A DNA stretch of 7,393 nt from Hyphomicrobiales bacterium (lineage in GTDB: Bacteria; Pseudomonadota; Alphaproteobacteria; Rhizobiales; Xanthobacteraceae). The stretch covers positions 1-7,393 of the forward strand of contig JACQDO010000250.1 in NCBI GenBank assembly GCA_016201085.1, written 5' to 3'. Position numbers and translations under genes: made by a program. Under the pieces are notes generated by a model, which worked only from the letters and a program-made list of their open reading frames with translations, ran no database searches and had not been told where the DNA came from. This document shows, piece after piece, positions 6,547-7,393 of this stretch (positions within the stretch are counted from its first letter, which is position 1; each line of letters begins with the position of its first letter).

Positions 6547-7202
6547 TCGCGAAGAGCTCTTCCAGCGAGCCGTCGATGTCGTTCATCTTTTCGCGCCGCG
6601 CGCAGTTCGCGCTTGGCGGCCTTCTCGCGCCGCAAGGCCTGCGTCACCAGATCGTCGGTGAGCACCAGCTTGGCTTCGCGCATTTGCTCGATCGGAAGCA
6701 GAACCTCCGATTCTTCATCTTCGCCGGCGTCGTCGCGGCGCAGACGGACGGTCTCGCCCTCGGTCCCGGCCAGATGGCCGCGGAAACGTTTACGGCCGTC
6801 GATCGCGATCTCCATCTCGATCTTGACCAGATCGCCTTCGTGCCGCTCGAAATCGGACTTGCGCACCAGCGGCCGGTCGAGGCCGGGCGAGGAAATCTCC
6901 AGCCGGTAAGCCGACTCGATCGGGTCGGCCGCATCGAGCGCCGGCGAAAGCGCGCGCGAGATGATCTCGCAGTCTGCCACCACCATGCCGCCGTCCGGCC
7001 GTTCCGCCATGATCTGCACGGTGCAGCCTTCCGAACTCGACACCTTCACCCGCACCAGCCGGTAGCCGAGCGCCTCGATCACCGGTTCGGCGATAGCCGC
7101 GACACGCGCCGGCAGCCCCGGCTCGACGATCAGCCGCGGTTCGTTCCGGTTGTGCGCGGCGCTTGATGCCGCGTTTGCGTGTTGCACCTGGCTTTCGGCC
7201 AT
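6543..7202 (-). CDS. rimP: Ribosome maturation factor RimP (C-terminus probably altered)
   Basis: RimP binds the 30S subunit and is needed for its late maturation in the cytoplasm. The 219-aa product has the family N-terminal domain at about 30-105, the diagnostic SSPGLDRPL at 104-112, and an Sm-like C-terminal domain at about 113-185. It is the first gene of the operon, as usual before nusA. The ATG at 7202 has no visible Shine-Dalgarno, because the terminator hairpin and its U-tract sit directly upstream; I kept it because no other ATG precedes the conserved domain. The last 15 or so codons (from about 6590) lose the strong G/C third-position preference seen before, while another frame there regains it, and the stop TGA (6545-6543) lies inside a palindromic repeat. 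This suggests that the tail was changed by an indel and the repeat. Identity is certain; the exact C-terminus is not. Confidence 0.93.
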   Translation of the reverse strand: MAESQVQHANAASSAAHNRNEPRLIVEPGLPARVAAIAEPVIEALGYRLVRVKVSSSEGCTVQIMAERPDGGMVVADCEIISRALSPALDAADPIESAYRLEISSPGLDRPLVRKSDFERHEGDLVKIEMEIAIDGRKRFRGHLAGTEGETVRLRRDDAGEDEESEVLLPIEQMREAKLVLTDDLVTQALRREKAAKRELRAARKDERHRRLAGRALRE

Positions 7203-7211
7203 TTTGGTAAC

Positions 7212-7242
7212 AAAAAAGAGCGGGCCCCGGGGGACCCACTCT
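7212..7242 (-). terminator. Intrinsic terminator / attenuator in the rimP leader
   Basis: On the minus strand AGAGTGGGTCC (7242-7232) pairs over 11 positions with GGGCCCGCTCT (7227-7217), including two G-U pairs, around a four-base loop, and is followed by six T (7217-7212). This is a textbook intrinsic terminator shape. It ends only nine bases before the rimP ATG at 7202 and lies downstream of the predicted promoter, so it would act as an attenuator on the operon. Since nusA is in the operon, feedback by NusA on this hairpin is an attractive inference. The alternative is an end signal of an upstream gene outside the window, with the real rimP promoter unnoticed. Confidence 0.7.
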
Positions 7243-7247
7243 CAAAA

Positions 7248-7281
7248 CCCGTTCGGTTATGAGGGTGTCTTACGTAACGGG
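7248..7281 (-). promoter_or_regulatory. 5' leader of rimP with a possible upstream hairpin
   Basis: In the predicted transcript CCCGTT (7281-7276) can pair with AACGGG (7253-7248), closing a 22-base loop just upstream of the terminator-like hairpin. It could be a leader structure that influences the attenuator. A rimP-leader RNA is known as a class in other proteobacteria, but I cannot say that this is the same structure. Six paired bases alone are weak evidence. Confidence 0.3.
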
Positions 7282-7284
7282 CGA

Positions 7285-7313
7285 AATATAGCGAATTTCC
7301 CGCCTCTTGCAAG
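7285..7313 (-). promoter_or_regulatory. Probable sigma-70-type promoter of the rimP-nusA-infB operon
   Basis: On the minus strand a -35-like CTTGCA (7313-7308) is separated by 17 bases from a -10-like TATATT (7290-7285). Transcription would begin near 7278, giving a leader of about 75 bases before rimP. The region is AT-richer than the surrounding genes. It is the only convincing promoter seen in the window and probably serves the whole operon. No operator was recognised. Start site not proven. Confidence 0.6.
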
Positions 7314-7393
7314 GGTAACGGGGGCCTCAGGGCTAACCCTTCCTTCAGAATCTGCCCTTAAATTTGGTTAAGCCATCGTTCAATCGAATTCCA

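Noticed and set aside
5789..6586. Frame beginning MNDIDGSL and running into nusA
   Set aside because: Its first part may be a remnant of the rimP tail, but the rest is an out-of-frame reading of the repeat and nusA.

Overview
The window reads almost entirely on the minus strand and carries the conserved transcription/translation operon rimP - nusA - ylxR - infB - rbfA (from 7202 down to 100). The protein types (an IF-2 with a long K/E-rich N-terminal region, NusA with a long acidic C-terminus, a YlxR protein fused to an L7Ae-like domain), the high GC of the core genes and the two kinds of intergenic palindromic repeat suggest an alphaproteobacterium of the order Hyphomicrobiales (Rhizobiales), probably near Bradyrhizobium, Rhodopseudomonas, Afipia or Pseudolabrys. 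The genus is inferred from memory of these families, not from a search.

Layout, in the direction of transcription. At 7308-7285 there is a good housekeeping promoter (CTTGCA, 17 bases, TATATT), then a short leader that ends in a strong hairpin plus six U (7242-7212), directly in front of rimP; this looks like an attenuator or terminator. rimP (7202-6543) is followed by a palindromic repeat that supplies its stop codon. nusA (6453-4846), ylxR (4827-4111) and infB (4114-1612) follow closely; ylxR and infB overlap by ATGA. infB is broken as given: about 16 codons are missing at 3208/3209 and the frame changes, just before the GTPase domain. IF-2 is essential, so a sequence or assembly error must be excluded first.

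Between infB and rbfA lies the most unusual part. A 43-base perfect direct repeat of the infB 3' end (1621-1663 and 706-748) brackets about 870 bases of visibly lower GC with two tightly packed unknown genes (1603-1136, 155 aa; 1133-774, 119 aa, coiled coil with basic tail). Beyond the repeated 43 bases both copies still encode the same last residues (Ser-Leu-stop) but with different codons (TCG CTG TAG against AGC CTC TAA). This is the expected footprint of an integrative element that enters the 3' end of a housekeeping gene and brings its own replacement end. No integrase is present, so the element would be non-autonomous, about 915 bases per unit, and it would borrow the infB operon for expression.

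After the distal infB end come two palindromic repeats in opposite orientation (535-582, 596-641), rbfA (519-100) and a third copy of the same repeat (29-70). Together the core genes serve transcript elongation/antitermination (NusA), 30S maturation (RimP, RbfA), RNA binding (YlxR) and initiation (IF-2); the two cargo genes have no recognised role.
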